Positions 29,330 through 37,817 of a stretch of 64,000 nt of DNA are shown here, in pieces; within the stretch, counting starts at the first letter, position 1; each line of letters starts with the position of its first letter. The DNA is taken from NCBI GenBank assembly GCA_001914235.1, contig MQUF01000011.1:62001-126000 (forward strand), in the 5' to 3' direction. The DNA is from Desulfobulbaceae bacterium DB1 (GTDB lineage Bacteria; Desulfobacterota; Desulfobulbia; Desulfobulbales; SURF-16). The notes under the pieces are model-generated. The model saw only the letters and a program-made list of their open reading frames with translations, searched no databases and had not been told where the DNA came from. Both the position numbers and the translations under genes were made by a program.

Positions 29330-29387
29330 GAACAGATACCCGTGACCAAAACGCCCACCACGCTGCTGATGTTTGCGTTATCTGTTC
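29330..29387 (+). promoter_or_regulatory. Long-range stem in the cytochrome mRNA leader
   Basis: GAACAGATA at 29330-29338 pairs with TATCTGTTC at 29379-29387 across a 40-base loop, and short flanking GGCC elements could extend the stem. The pair lies just upstream of the ribosome site of the cytochrome gene. A regulatory role is only a possibility. Confidence 0.35.
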
Positions 29388-29419
29388 ACCGGGCCACGTC
29401 AATTGGAGATGAAAAGACC

Positions 29420-30532
29420 ATGAAGAAAATGACGAAATTATTCCTCCGTTATGGCTTGTCAGTTGTTTTCGCCTGCGGTGTCGGCTCCTCTGCCGCCCTT
29501 GCAATTGAAAACTCCGAATGCATGGAATGCCACAGCGACTCATCACTGTCCAAGGAAAGCACGGACAACATTTTACGAAGCGAAATCACGGTCGGCCTGT
29601 ACGTTGACGAAGAAGCCTTCAACCGCTCCGTTCATCATCAGAACGGCATCACCTGCGTTGATTGTCACTCTGACATTGAAGAACTCAACTTTGACGAGGA
29701 ACTCCCCCACAAGGCATACCTGGAGCCCGTCTGCTGCGCCAACTGTCACGAGGAAGAGGGAAACGCCTTCAAGAACAGCGTCCACATGGAAATACTGAAA
29801 AAAGGCATCACCATGACCTGTTATGCCTGTCACGGCTATCATGATGTCATGCCGATGGAGGCAGCGCTGCTGGCGGAACGGGAAAACAGTTACTGCCTGA
29901 AATGCCATAACCCATACCAATACCACGAATGGCTGCCTGCCCGGGAATCACACTTTGCCTTTGTTGAATGCATCGTCTGCCATGCCCCGGACGTGTCCCA
30001 GCAGATCAACCTCACTTTTGTCGATCTCCTCACCAACAAACTTTCCAAGGGTGCGGAAATCATCAAAATCCTCGGGATCGAGTATGACCAATTCATGCCC
30101 ATGATCGACACAAACAAGGACAACATCATCAACCAGGATGAATTCGACACCCTGATTCTCATGCTCCGACAAAAAAACATCCATGCCAGTTTTCATGCGG
30201 AACTGGTCGCTGATTTAAAACCTGAAGCCCATCAGGTAAAAAGGGGAATGGCGGAAAAAACGTGTGAGAAGTGCCATATCGAGGATTCACCATACTTCAA
30301 TGCGGTCTTTCTGCCGCTTATTCGGGAAGACGGCTCGGTGGACCGCTATGAGGTGGACCGACAGGTTCTCGGCAGTTACAACCTGAACCACTTTTACCTG
30401 ATGACCGGCACCAGGGTGAAGATGCTTGACATGATAGGATTTCTGCTGATTGCCGGCGGAGCCGGGGTTGTCCTGCTCCATTTTATCATGCGGATTGCAA
30501 CAATGTCGGCCCGTCGAAAAAATGATCACTGA
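29420..30532 (+). CDS. Heptaheme c-type cytochrome with EF-hand and C-terminal membrane anchor
   Basis: 370 aa from ATG 29420 (MKKMTKLFLRYG, signal peptide). Seven CxxCH sites: CMECH, CVDCH, CANCH, CYACH, CLKCH, CIVCH and CEKCH. A canonical EF-hand loop DTNKDNIINQDE lies between hemes six and seven, suggesting calcium binding. A C-terminal helix (MIGFLLIAGGAGVVLLHFIM) anchors the periplasmic protein. With the adjacent cytochrome b it probably forms a quinol-linked electron-transfer pair. It lies behind a sigma54 promoter with enhancer sites. Confidence 0.83.
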   Translation: MKKMTKLFLRYGLSVVFACGVGSSAALAIENSECMECHSDSSLSKESTDNILRSEITVGLYVDEEAFNRSVHHQNGITCVDCHSDIEELNFDEELPHKAYLEPVCCANCHEEEGNAFKNSVHMEILKKGITMTCYACHGYHDVMPMEAALLAERENSYCLKCHNPYQYHEWLPARESHFAFVECIVCHAPDVSQQINLTFVDLLTNKLSKGAEIIKILGIEYDQFMPMIDTNKDNIINQDEFDTLILMLRQKNIHASFHAELVADLKPEAHQVKRGMAEKTCEKCHIEDSPYFNAVFLPLIREDGSVDRYEVDRQVLGSYNLNHFYLMTGTRVKMLDMIGFLLIAGGAGVVLLHFIMRIATMSARRKNDH

Positions 30533-30597
30533 ACAGCCAAAATTGACGAAAAATATCTCCCTGAGAAGAAGCTGAAAAAAACGAGGAGGATCAACTC

Positions 30598-31218
30598 ATG
30601 AGTAACGAAAAACTTATATATGTCCATCCGGCACCGGTCCGCATCTGGCATTGGATTAATGCCGCCGGCTTTGTCGTCCTGATCATTACCGGTTTTCAAA
30701 TCCGCTATGCCGATATCTTGACCTGGATGCCCCTCCGGGATGCGATAACCATCCACAATTATGTCGGGTTCGCCGTCATTATCAATTATTTCCTCTGGCT
30801 TGGCTACTATGTCGGTTCCGGCAAGGTTAAAATTTATATCCCGAATCTGCGGACCTTTGTCGCCAAGTCCATAACCCAGATGACCTACTACGGGTATGGT
30901 TTCTTCAAGGGCGCCCCCAATCCGCATTCCATGACCCCGCAAAACAAATTCAATGCCCCCCAGCAGAATGCCTATCTTGTCATCATGCTGCTTCTTCTGC
31001 CGGCGCAGATGATATCCGGCGTGTTTCTCTGGAAGGTGAAGGGGTATGCCAATTACATCAACATGCTGGGCGGGATCAAGGTTATCGACACCATCCACGT
31101 GGCCCTGTTTTTCATCTTCAGCTCCTTCATCCTGGTGCATTGCTATCTCGCGACTTTAGGACATACGCCGCTTGCTCATTTCAAGGCCATGTTTACCGGT
31201 TACGAGGAACATCATTAA
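30598..31218 (+). CDS. Membrane cytochrome b (b561/Ni-Fe hydrogenase b-type family)
   Basis: 206 aa with about four to five transmembrane helices. Heme-ligand patterns of the family are present: VRIWHWINAAGF near the N-terminus, ITIHNYVGF, and a late HVALFFIFSSFILVH. A strong ribosome site (GAGGAGGA) precedes the ATG. The gene follows the heptaheme cytochrome by 65 bases and probably exchanges electrons between menaquinone and that cytochrome. No hydrogenase or formate dehydrogenase subunit is adjacent, so the terminal partner is open. Confidence 0.83.
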   Translation: MSNEKLIYVHPAPVRIWHWINAAGFVVLIITGFQIRYADILTWMPLRDAITIHNYVGFAVIINYFLWLGYYVGSGKVKIYIPNLRTFVAKSITQMTYYGYGFFKGAPNPHSMTPQNKFNAPQQNAYLVIMLLLLPAQMISGVFLWKVKGYANYINMLGGIKVIDTIHVALFFIFSSFILVHCYLATLGHTPLAHFKAMFTGYEEHH

Positions 31219-31263
31219 GTCCCCGGCACACGATGGCGCATGTGCTTGTTTGTTCCCCTGATT

Positions 31264-31297
31264 TGCATCGCGGCGTCTCCGGAGACGCCGCGATGCA
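31264..31297. repeat. Perfect 34-bp palindrome
   Basis: Each 17-base arm reads TGCATCGCGGCGTCTCC and its exact complement, with no spacer. It stands 45 bases after the cytochrome b stop and ends 13 bases before the PilZ start. No T-run follows. It could be an operator, an RNA-stabilising stem or an insertion scar. Confidence 0.6.
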
Positions 31298-31310
31298 CGG
31301 AGAAAAATTG

Positions 31311-31700
31311 ATGACGCACATAAACGGACAAAAAAACAGAAGAAAGTTTCCCCGCTTCAAGGCCGTAAACGATCTCTTTGTTCTCCATGAAGATTTCGGC
31401 AAGATCATTGAGATCGGTATTGGAGGCGCCGCATTTACTTATGTCGAGAAGGATCGTCCACGTAATGGCGGGTCCGCGCACGGGACCCTTTTCTCGCGCG
31501 AGGATGACTATCTGGTGGAGCTTCCCTTCCGAACCGTTTACGATACAATCCTCCGTCAATCCTCCTTCCATAAATTGCATATCAGAAAACGGGTCGTCGT
31601 CTTCGAGCAACTTTCCGATCGGCAACTGGAAAAGCTCGAAAAATTTATTCTGGACAACATCCCAATCCCCGGCGCAAACAGGCCGTCCGGCAGTTCCTGA
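31311..31700 (+). CDS. PilZ-like domain protein
   Basis: 129 aa from ATG 31311 with GGAG eight bases upstream. The pattern RRKFPRFKAVND...IIEIGIGGAAFTYVEKD resembles the RxxxR and xIxxGG elements of PilZ domains, although the second motif lacks the usual D/N-x-S-x-x-G. It is soluble and stands alone. Located directly behind the cytochrome c-b pair, it is possibly co-transcribed across the palindrome. Confidence 0.6.
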   Translation: MTHINGQKNRRKFPRFKAVNDLFVLHEDFGKIIEIGIGGAAFTYVEKDRPRNGGSAHGTLFSREDDYLVELPFRTVYDTILRQSSFHKLHIRKRVVVFEQLSDRQLEKLEKFILDNIPIPGANRPSGSS

Positions 31701-32012
31701 AAACATCAAGCCGAACGGCGGTTTCCCTGCACGACCACACATCGGCGTTGAGTGAAACCGCGCCATGACCAGATGCCCGCCATTGCCCGAATTTTTTCTG
31801 CCGCATTTTCCTCCTTCCCCGCCAATCCACACTGTTTCCCAAACATATCCAGCGAATATTGCACAAATTTTACACATAAGGTAATATTTCAAATAATGGT
31901 TGATTCGACATCATGATACCGGGTAACGTCCATTCATGATCAGCCGGCTCCCCCCTTGCCGGCGGCTTCGTTCCCTCTCAACTGAAGCGTGAGCGAATAA
32001 CAGGTATTTTCC
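31701..32012. other. Intergenic region, nothing recognised
   Basis: Just over 300 bases between the PilZ-like gene and the sigma54 activator. I found no -24/-12 box, no TTGCA palindrome and no RNA gene here. AT-rich stretches around 31860-31900 could hold an ordinary promoter. Confidence 0.35.
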
Positions 32013-34019
32013 ATGGCCCAATTTGCCTTCCCCCAGAAAAAAAAGGGACAGAGAAACCATGAAATGGATTTTCCAAATTCGTCCGCCGGTCACCCCATGA
32101 AAAAGGACGAAAAAAACACCGCGCCGCAAAACGCCGGCCACGCCAGGCGCCGGGAGAAAGACCGCGGCCCCATCAAGGATATCAAGGCGACATATTGCCC
32201 GGATCCCAAGAAGATGGTGCACAAAGGTGTTTCATTCAGTGAAGCCATCCTCGAATCCATCGTCCATGGCGCCTTTACCGTTGATCGTCATTTCAACATC
32301 ACCTCCTTTAACCGCTCCGCCGAAAATATCACCGGGTTCAAACGAAACGAAGCGATCGGCATGAAATGCTATCATGTCTTCCGCGCCGACATCTGCAAAG
32401 ACCACTGCGCCTTGAAAAAATCGATGGAGACCGGCCGGGATGTCTGCAACCAGATGGTTACCATCAAGGACATTGACGGGGACGATGTCCAGATCACCGT
32501 TTGCACCTCCGTACTGCACAACGACAAACTGGAAATCGTCGGCGGAGTGGAAACATTCCGGGATATCTCTGCCATCGTGCGATTGCGCCAGGCGATATCG
32601 GGAAAATACTGTTTTCATAATATCATCAGCAAAAACGAGAAGATCCAGAAAATTTTCTCCACGCTCCCCAGCATTGCGGCCAGCGACAGCACCGTTTTGA
32701 TTGAAGGCCCCAGCGGGTCGGGTAAGGAACTCTTTGCCAAGGCAATACACACCCTGGCAAAACGGCAAGGCAAATTCGTCGCCCTGAACTGTGCGGCCCT
32801 TCCCGACACCCTGCTTGAATCGGAATTATTCGGCTACAAGAAAGGGGCATTTACCGGCGCAAACAGCGACAAGCTCGGCCGTTTTGCCCTGGCGGAAAAG
32901 GGAACGATTTTTCTCGATGAAATAGGGGATATTTCGCCCGCGCTGCAGTTGAAGCTGTTGCGCGTCCTGCAGGAAAAAGAGTACGAGCCGCTGGGAGGCA
33001 CCGAAACCCTGAAAGCCGATGTCCGGGTTATTGCCGCCACCAATAAAAACATCAAAGAGCAGATTGACAAAGGAGCTTTCCGCGAGGATCTGTTTTTCCG
33101 ACTCAATGTCATAAAAATCACCCTTCCGCCTCTTTCCGAGCGAAAAGAGGACATTCCTCTTTTGACCCAGCATTTTATCGATAAATTCAATGCATTGCAG
33201 CAGAAGAACATTGAATCCGTTTCCCCCAAAGTCCTCAATATTCTCATGAGCTACGATTATCCGGGCAATATCCGTGAACTGGAAAACATCATCGAATACT
33301 GCTTTGTTCTCTGTCAGGGAAACTCCATCGATCCCGAGTGCCTGCCGGAAGGGATCAGGGAGTCAATTCCGACAGACTCCGACGTCGGCCATCCACCCGA
33401 GGCAGCCCAACCGCTGTCAACCGCCGAAGCGGCAACGATATCCGCCGCCCTGCGCATGTTCAACGGCAACAGAGGGAAAACAGCCGAGCATCTCGGCATT
33501 GAAAAGACAACCCTCTGGCGCAAAATGAAAAAATACAACATTCATTACCCGGTAAAGAAAAAGCCGCCGGCTGTGCCGGAAACCCTGCCCCGTGAATCGG
33601 GGTCGGAAAAAACAGGTGAATCAGATGCAGGGATCAGGAAAAAGATCCTGATCGTTGACGACAATCAAGACAGCCGTGAACTGGTACGAAAGATACTGGC
33701 AAAAGACGGCTACCGCCTGTTTGAAGCGGTTGACGGGGAAGATGCCCTCCATAAAATCATCAAGGAAAAACCGGATCTCGTGCTCATGGACATTTCCATG
33801 CCCAAGATCGACGGCCTGGAACTGACCCATCGGGTAAAAAAAGACGAAGAACTGCGCGACATCAAGATCGTCGCCTTAACCGCTCATGCCCTGCCGCAAG
33901 ACAGGGAGCGGGCGCTTTCCCTCGGCTGCCTCGACTATATCACCAAACCGATCAATGTCAGGGAATTTGCCGGACTGATCAAACGGCTCCTGACGGACTT
34001 TCCGCCAAATCAGCCATGA
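32013..34019 (+). CDS. Sigma54 activator with C-terminal receiver (PAS-AAA-Fis HTH-REC)
   Basis: 668 aa. The start is uncertain; the first 70 residues are polar and low-complexity. A PAS domain (75-190) carries Cys119, Cys128 and Cys132. The AAA+ domain is complete: GPSGSGKE, GYKKGAFTGAN, IFLDEIGD and FREDLFFRLNV. A Fis-type HTH follows (NRGKTAEHLGIEKTTLWRKM), then a Pro/Lys linker and a receiver with DISMP phosphoacceptor. Receivers are normally N-terminal in this class, so the order is unusual. It is the only locally encoded complete activator in the island and is the best candidate to bind the TTGCA-N4-TGCAA sites. Confidence 0.85.
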   Translation: MAQFAFPQKKKGQRNHEMDFPNSSAGHPMKKDEKNTAPQNAGHARRREKDRGPIKDIKATYCPDPKKMVHKGVSFSEAILESIVHGAFTVDRHFNITSFNRSAENITGFKRNEAIGMKCYHVFRADICKDHCALKKSMETGRDVCNQMVTIKDIDGDDVQITVCTSVLHNDKLEIVGGVETFRDISAIVRLRQAISGKYCFHNIISKNEKIQKIFSTLPSIAASDSTVLIEGPSGSGKELFAKAIHTLAKRQGKFVALNCAALPDTLLESELFGYKKGAFTGANSDKLGRFALAEKGTIFLDEIGDISPALQLKLLRVLQEKEYEPLGGTETLKADVRVIAATNKNIKEQIDKGAFREDLFFRLNVIKITLPPLSERKEDIPLLTQHFIDKFNALQQKNIESVSPKVLNILMSYDYPGNIRELENIIEYCFVLCQGNSIDPECLPEGIRESIPTDSDVGHPPEAAQPLSTAEAATISAALRMFNGNRGKTAEHLGIEKTTLWRKMKKYNIHYPVKKKPPAVPETLPRESGSEKTGESDAGIRKKILIVDDNQDSRELVRKILAKDGYRLFEAVDGEDALHKIIKEKPDLVLMDISMPKIDGLELTHRVKKDEELRDIKIVALTAHALPQDRERALSLGCLDYITKPINVREFAGLIKRLLTDFPPNQP

Positions 34020-35092
34020 CCGCCAAGGAAAAAATACTCATCATTGACGACAACCTGGACACCGTTGAACTGCTGCGCAAACGATTCCGCGCCCAGGGAT
34101 ATGACACCGATGAAGCATATGACGGCATGCAGGGACTGGAAAAAATACATGCGTTTACCCCGGATATCATCATTCTCGACGTCATGATGCCGAAGATGGA
34201 CGGGTATGAGGTCTGCCAAGCCCTGAGCAAAGATGAATCCGTCAAACACATCCCGATCATCATGCTTACCGCCAAAAGCAATGTGCCGGACAAGGTGAAA
34301 GGTCTCGATATCGGCGCTGATGATTACATCACCAAGCCTTTTGATTTCAAGGAACTGGAAGCAAGGGTGCGGTCATTGCTCGCCAAGAAAATTGAAAGCG
34401 ATGAAATGGCGGAACAGGAGAAATTCACCGCCCTTGATCACTTCCTTGATGAAGTTTCCCACGAAGTACGCAACCCCTTGGTCGCCATAGGAGGATTTGC
34501 GCGGCGGGTGAGAAAAAATCTGCCGGAAGACAGCAAAAACCGCCAATACATGGATGTCATCCTGCAGAATGTGGAAGTGCTTGAAAAAATGGTGCACAAA
34601 CTGATTTCCCTGAAAAGCGCCACCCTCTGTTACCGGGAATCTTCCAATATCAATGAAATAGTGAGCAATGCCGTCAGCACCTACCGGCACGAAATGGAAA
34701 CGAAAGAAATCACCCTTGACACCCATTTCATGGAAAATCCGCCCCTGATCTGTGCCGACCAGGAAAATATCACCATGACCATTGCCCACATCATCGAAAA
34801 TGCCATCGAAGCCATGGATGGCGCGAAAAAACGCATTCTCACCCTTACCACCGGGGTCAACGAAGGCTATTTTGAGATCCAGATAACAGACACCGGCAAA
34901 GGCATCGGCAAGGACAAGATAAAAAACATCTACGACCCTTTTTTCACTTCAAAAACCTACGGCCCCGGCTTTGGCCTCACCTTTGCGCTGAAGACGGTGC
35001 GCAGCCACAAGGGTATCATCTCGGTTGAAAGCAAGGAAGGAGAAGGAACCTCATTCATGATCAGATTACCTATTCGGTCGATGATTTCCTGA
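34016..35092 (+). CDS. Response regulator-histidine kinase hybrid (REC-HisKA-HATPase)
   Basis: 358 aa. Its ATG overlaps the stop of the activator gene (ATGA), so they are co-translated. Receiver Asp55 (IIILDVMMP), HisKA His149 (DEVSHEVRNPLVAIGG), HATPase with DTGKGI and GPGFGLTFALK. It is a paralogue of the protein at 24264-25370, with long shared blocks. It probably phosphorylates the receiver fused to the activator upstream. Confidence 0.83.
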   Translation: MTAKEKILIIDDNLDTVELLRKRFRAQGYDTDEAYDGMQGLEKIHAFTPDIIILDVMMPKMDGYEVCQALSKDESVKHIPIIMLTAKSNVPDKVKGLDIGADDYITKPFDFKELEARVRSLLAKKIESDEMAEQEKFTALDHFLDEVSHEVRNPLVAIGGFARRVRKNLPEDSKNRQYMDVILQNVEVLEKMVHKLISLKSATLCYRESSNINEIVSNAVSTYRHEMETKEITLDTHFMENPPLICADQENITMTIAHIIENAIEAMDGAKKRILTLTTGVNEGYFEIQITDTGKGIGKDKIKNIYDPFFTSKTYGPGFGLTFALKTVRSHKGIISVESKEGEGTSFMIRLPIRSMIS

Positions 35093-35230
35093 TCAGCCAA
35101 AACATCCGCCGCCGCGGCAGGGTGTTCATGCCGGCAACAGAATATTTTTTTGCAGGTCAAGGCTGGAAATGAAAGAAGAGGCGGTTCCGGAAAAACACCC
35201 GGCAAGGCAAGCAAGGACGGCTGGAGATCC

Positions 35231-35262
35231 GCGGCCTTCGGCGGAAAGATCCCGAAGGCCGC
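35231..35262. terminator. Hairpin between convergent genes
   Basis: A perfect 11-bp stem GCGGCCTTCGG / CCGAAGGCCGC with a 10-base loop lies in the gap between the receiver-kinase gene and the convergent glutamate synthase gene. No long T-run on either side; it is a possible bidirectional terminator. Confidence 0.45.
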
Positions 35263-35342
35263 GCACGAGTTCACAAAGATGAAAAGCCCCACCACAACAT
35301 GCTGTTCAGCGTGTCGTGGTAATGGGGCCCGGAGACGGAATA

Positions 35343-37685
35343 TTACAGGGGCCGCATCAGCCAGACACCACAGGGACAGGTGTTGGCACAAAAACCGCAG
35401 GCGATGCACCGGTCATCATCCGACACATAGCGGAAATCTTTTTTATCCTCGGAAAGCTGCTCCCGGGAAATGGCGCCGGTGGGACAGATGGTTTCACACA
35501 TGTGGCAATCACGGCAGCTGCCGCAGCTCATGCAGCGGTCCGCTTCGTGTATGTCTGAATATTGTCCCGGGCAAGTTTCCGGCTCGTAGTGGGCCGGCGT
35601 CAGGTTGGTGATATTGACCACCTGTTTCGTGTATGGCTTCCACTCCTCCCCTTTGATTTCCGCGATGATGGCATGGGCGGCATTCTTGCCGTGCCCGAGG
35701 GCATTGGTGGCAAGACCGGGCCTTTCCACGTCGCCGACCGCGTAAATCTTCGGGTCCGAGGTGCGGCACGCCTCGTTGGTCTTGATCCAGCCGGCTCCGC
35801 CCACGGTTACCACTTCCACGCTCTCGGGCAGAAAATTAAGAGCAGGAACGTCGCCGATGGAGATAATGACCGTCTGGGCCGGAATCAGCTCATCCGCCGC
35901 ATCGATCAGTCCGTCAGCCGTCACTTCCTTGGTGGTCACCGGCCATTTGAACTTGGCGCCCAAGGCCTCGGCCGCCTTTCTTTCCTTGCCGAAAGCCAGG
36001 GGTTTCTGGATATCAACCAGGGTCACCTCCTGCGCGCCGAGGCGGTAACACTCACAGGCCACATCGCAACCGACGTTGCCGGCACCGATAATGACCACCT
36101 GCTTGCCCACCTTGGGCGGCTTGTCGCTTTTGCCGGCCTTGAGGAAATCAAGCGCCGTCAGCACCCGCTCATGGCCGGGAAAAGGGATGCGGCGCGGTTC
36201 ATGGGTACCGACCGCGACAATCACGTAGTCAAATTCATTCTTCAGTTCGGCAAATTTATCCTTGGTCATGTTGACCCCGAAATGAACATTGATATTCGGG
36301 GTGTTCATGAAGCGGTTCAATTCCGAATCCCAGATCGCCTTGGGCAGTCTCTCCCAGGGAATAACCTGGGCCAGTTTGCCGCCCAGCTTATCGTCCCGTT
36401 CGAAAATATGGGCCTCAACGCCGCGCAGGGCGAGCTGCCAGGCGGCATTCATCCCTGCCGGGCCGCCGCCGATGATGGCAACCTTCTTGCCGAGCGAATC
36501 AGCCACCGGTGGGGCGGGAAAGTCGCGACAGGCGCGGCCGAGCATGGCCACATCAATACTTTTATCCACCATCTGCCGCGAACAGCTCTGCATGCAGAGG
36601 TTGGGGCAGATGGACCCGCAAACCGAGGCGGGGAAGGGAGTATATTCCAGCACCAGTTCGTAGGCTTCCTTCTCCCGGCCCTCCCGCATCAGACGCAGAC
36701 GGTCGATGGTGGGGATATGCACCGGACAGTAATAGGCACAGGGCGCGGCTGATTCCTGGTTGGCCCAGAAAGGTTTGCGGCGCCGGAGATCTCCGGTTTC
36801 AATAAGTCCGATGGGAGAACGATCAAGTCCGGGAGCAAGATCACGGATCGGATCACCGCCGAATGCCCTGTCCCAGATGTTTTTGCGGAACTCATGCATG
36901 GGCATGGGCCCGGAGAACATCAAGGCCCGATCCTGGGGAGGTATGGTGACCAGCATCTTCCATTCTTCCCGCACGGAAAGGGACGCGAGCAGATCACTGC
37001 GTCCGATTGCCGCCAGATACCCGGGCATCCGTTCCATCAGCCACTGCCACTGCGCATCATCCGGCAGCAGGGCCTGCACATTGGATCGGGAATATGATTG
37101 ATCGGTCAGACCGCGATAGTATATCCAGCCGCCGACCATGCCGACGCAGGGCCGGTAGCCGAGGACGTTTTCCGGCGTCTTGGCGCTGACCCCGCAAACC
37201 ACGGCTATACCCCCGCAGTTGAATTCAGCAAAGGTATCACCCACGGAACCGAGCACCCAAAGTTCAGGACGCTGGTATTCCGGATTCCACTTGGTCATGG
37301 TCAGGCCGCGGGAACCGATGGAGCCGCCGATCATCACCCGGCCCTGGGCCATGGCGTTGCAAACGCCGTTGGTGGCGTCGCCGTGCACGACAATGTCCGC
37401 GCCGATGTTCAGGTAGCCCACATCATCGGAGGCCGATCCCAGACAGGTAATGGTGGTGCCGGGCATGCCCATGCACCCCAGTCGCTGGCCGGCCGGGCCC
37501 TTGACCTGAATCGCCAGGGAAGCGCCGGCCGGATTGAGCCGCCCGCCGACATTATGCTGACCATATGTTTCCAGGATGAGCTTTTTCGACTTTTGAAAAG
37601 CCGCCTGCACCTGTTCTTCAAAATCCTTGGAACTGATGCGGTTGCCGTTCTCATCCAACCCTTTGATGGTAATTGCTTCTGTCAC
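35343..37685 (-). CDS. Glutamate synthase GXGXG domain fused to GltD-like oxidoreductase and ferredoxin
   Basis: 780 aa. Residues 1-250 form the C-terminal beta-helix (GXGXG) domain of glutamate synthase large subunit. Next comes a GltD-type module: Cys-rich N-terminal Fe-S region (CAYYCPVH, CGSICPNLCMQSC), FAD site VAIIGGGPAGMNAA and second dinucleotide site VVIIGAGNVGCDVA. At the end are two [4Fe-4S] ferredoxin motifs (CMSCGSCRDCHMCETICP and CIACGFCANTCP). It is the last gene of a three-gene operon with the FMN and glutaminase domains. It supplies electrons from NAD(P)H for glutamate formation. Confidence 0.88.
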   Translation of the reverse strand: MTEAITIKGLDENGNRISSKDFEEQVQAAFQKSKKLILETYGQHNVGGRLNPAGASLAIQVKGPAGQRLGCMGMPGTTITCLGSASDDVGYLNIGADIVVHGDATNGVCNAMAQGRVMIGGSIGSRGLTMTKWNPEYQRPELWVLGSVGDTFAEFNCGGIAVVCGVSAKTPENVLGYRPCVGMVGGWIYYRGLTDQSYSRSNVQALLPDDAQWQWLMERMPGYLAAIGRSDLLASLSVREEWKMLVTIPPQDRALMFSGPMPMHEFRKNIWDRAFGGDPIRDLAPGLDRSPIGLIETGDLRRRKPFWANQESAAPCAYYCPVHIPTIDRLRLMREGREKEAYELVLEYTPFPASVCGSICPNLCMQSCSRQMVDKSIDVAMLGRACRDFPAPPVADSLGKKVAIIGGGPAGMNAAWQLALRGVEAHIFERDDKLGGKLAQVIPWERLPKAIWDSELNRFMNTPNINVHFGVNMTKDKFAELKNEFDYVIVAVGTHEPRRIPFPGHERVLTALDFLKAGKSDKPPKVGKQVVIIGAGNVGCDVACECYRLGAQEVTLVDIQKPLAFGKERKAAEALGAKFKWPVTTKEVTADGLIDAADELIPAQTVIISIGDVPALNFLPESVEVVTVGGAGWIKTNEACRTSDPKIYAVGDVERPGLATNALGHGKNAAHAIIAEIKGEEWKPYTKQVVNITNLTPAHYEPETCPGQYSDIHEADRCMSCGSCRDCHMCETICPTGAISREQLSEDKKDFRYVSDDDRCIACGFCANTCPCGVWLMRPL

Positions 37686-37817
37686 TGCCGTTTCCTCCGG
37701 GAGGAACGGGAAAAATTCCCCTGTTCCCGTGTTCTTATCTTTTCAGGTGAACAGACATGGTTGCGGAAAAGATGCTGTTCCCGACTCCTGTCTTCTGACT
37801 CCTGATTCCTGTTTTGT

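Noticed and set aside
31215-31892. Minus-strand frame of 225 codons
   Set aside because: It lies antisense to the PilZ-like gene, has no recognisable motif and no ribosome site.
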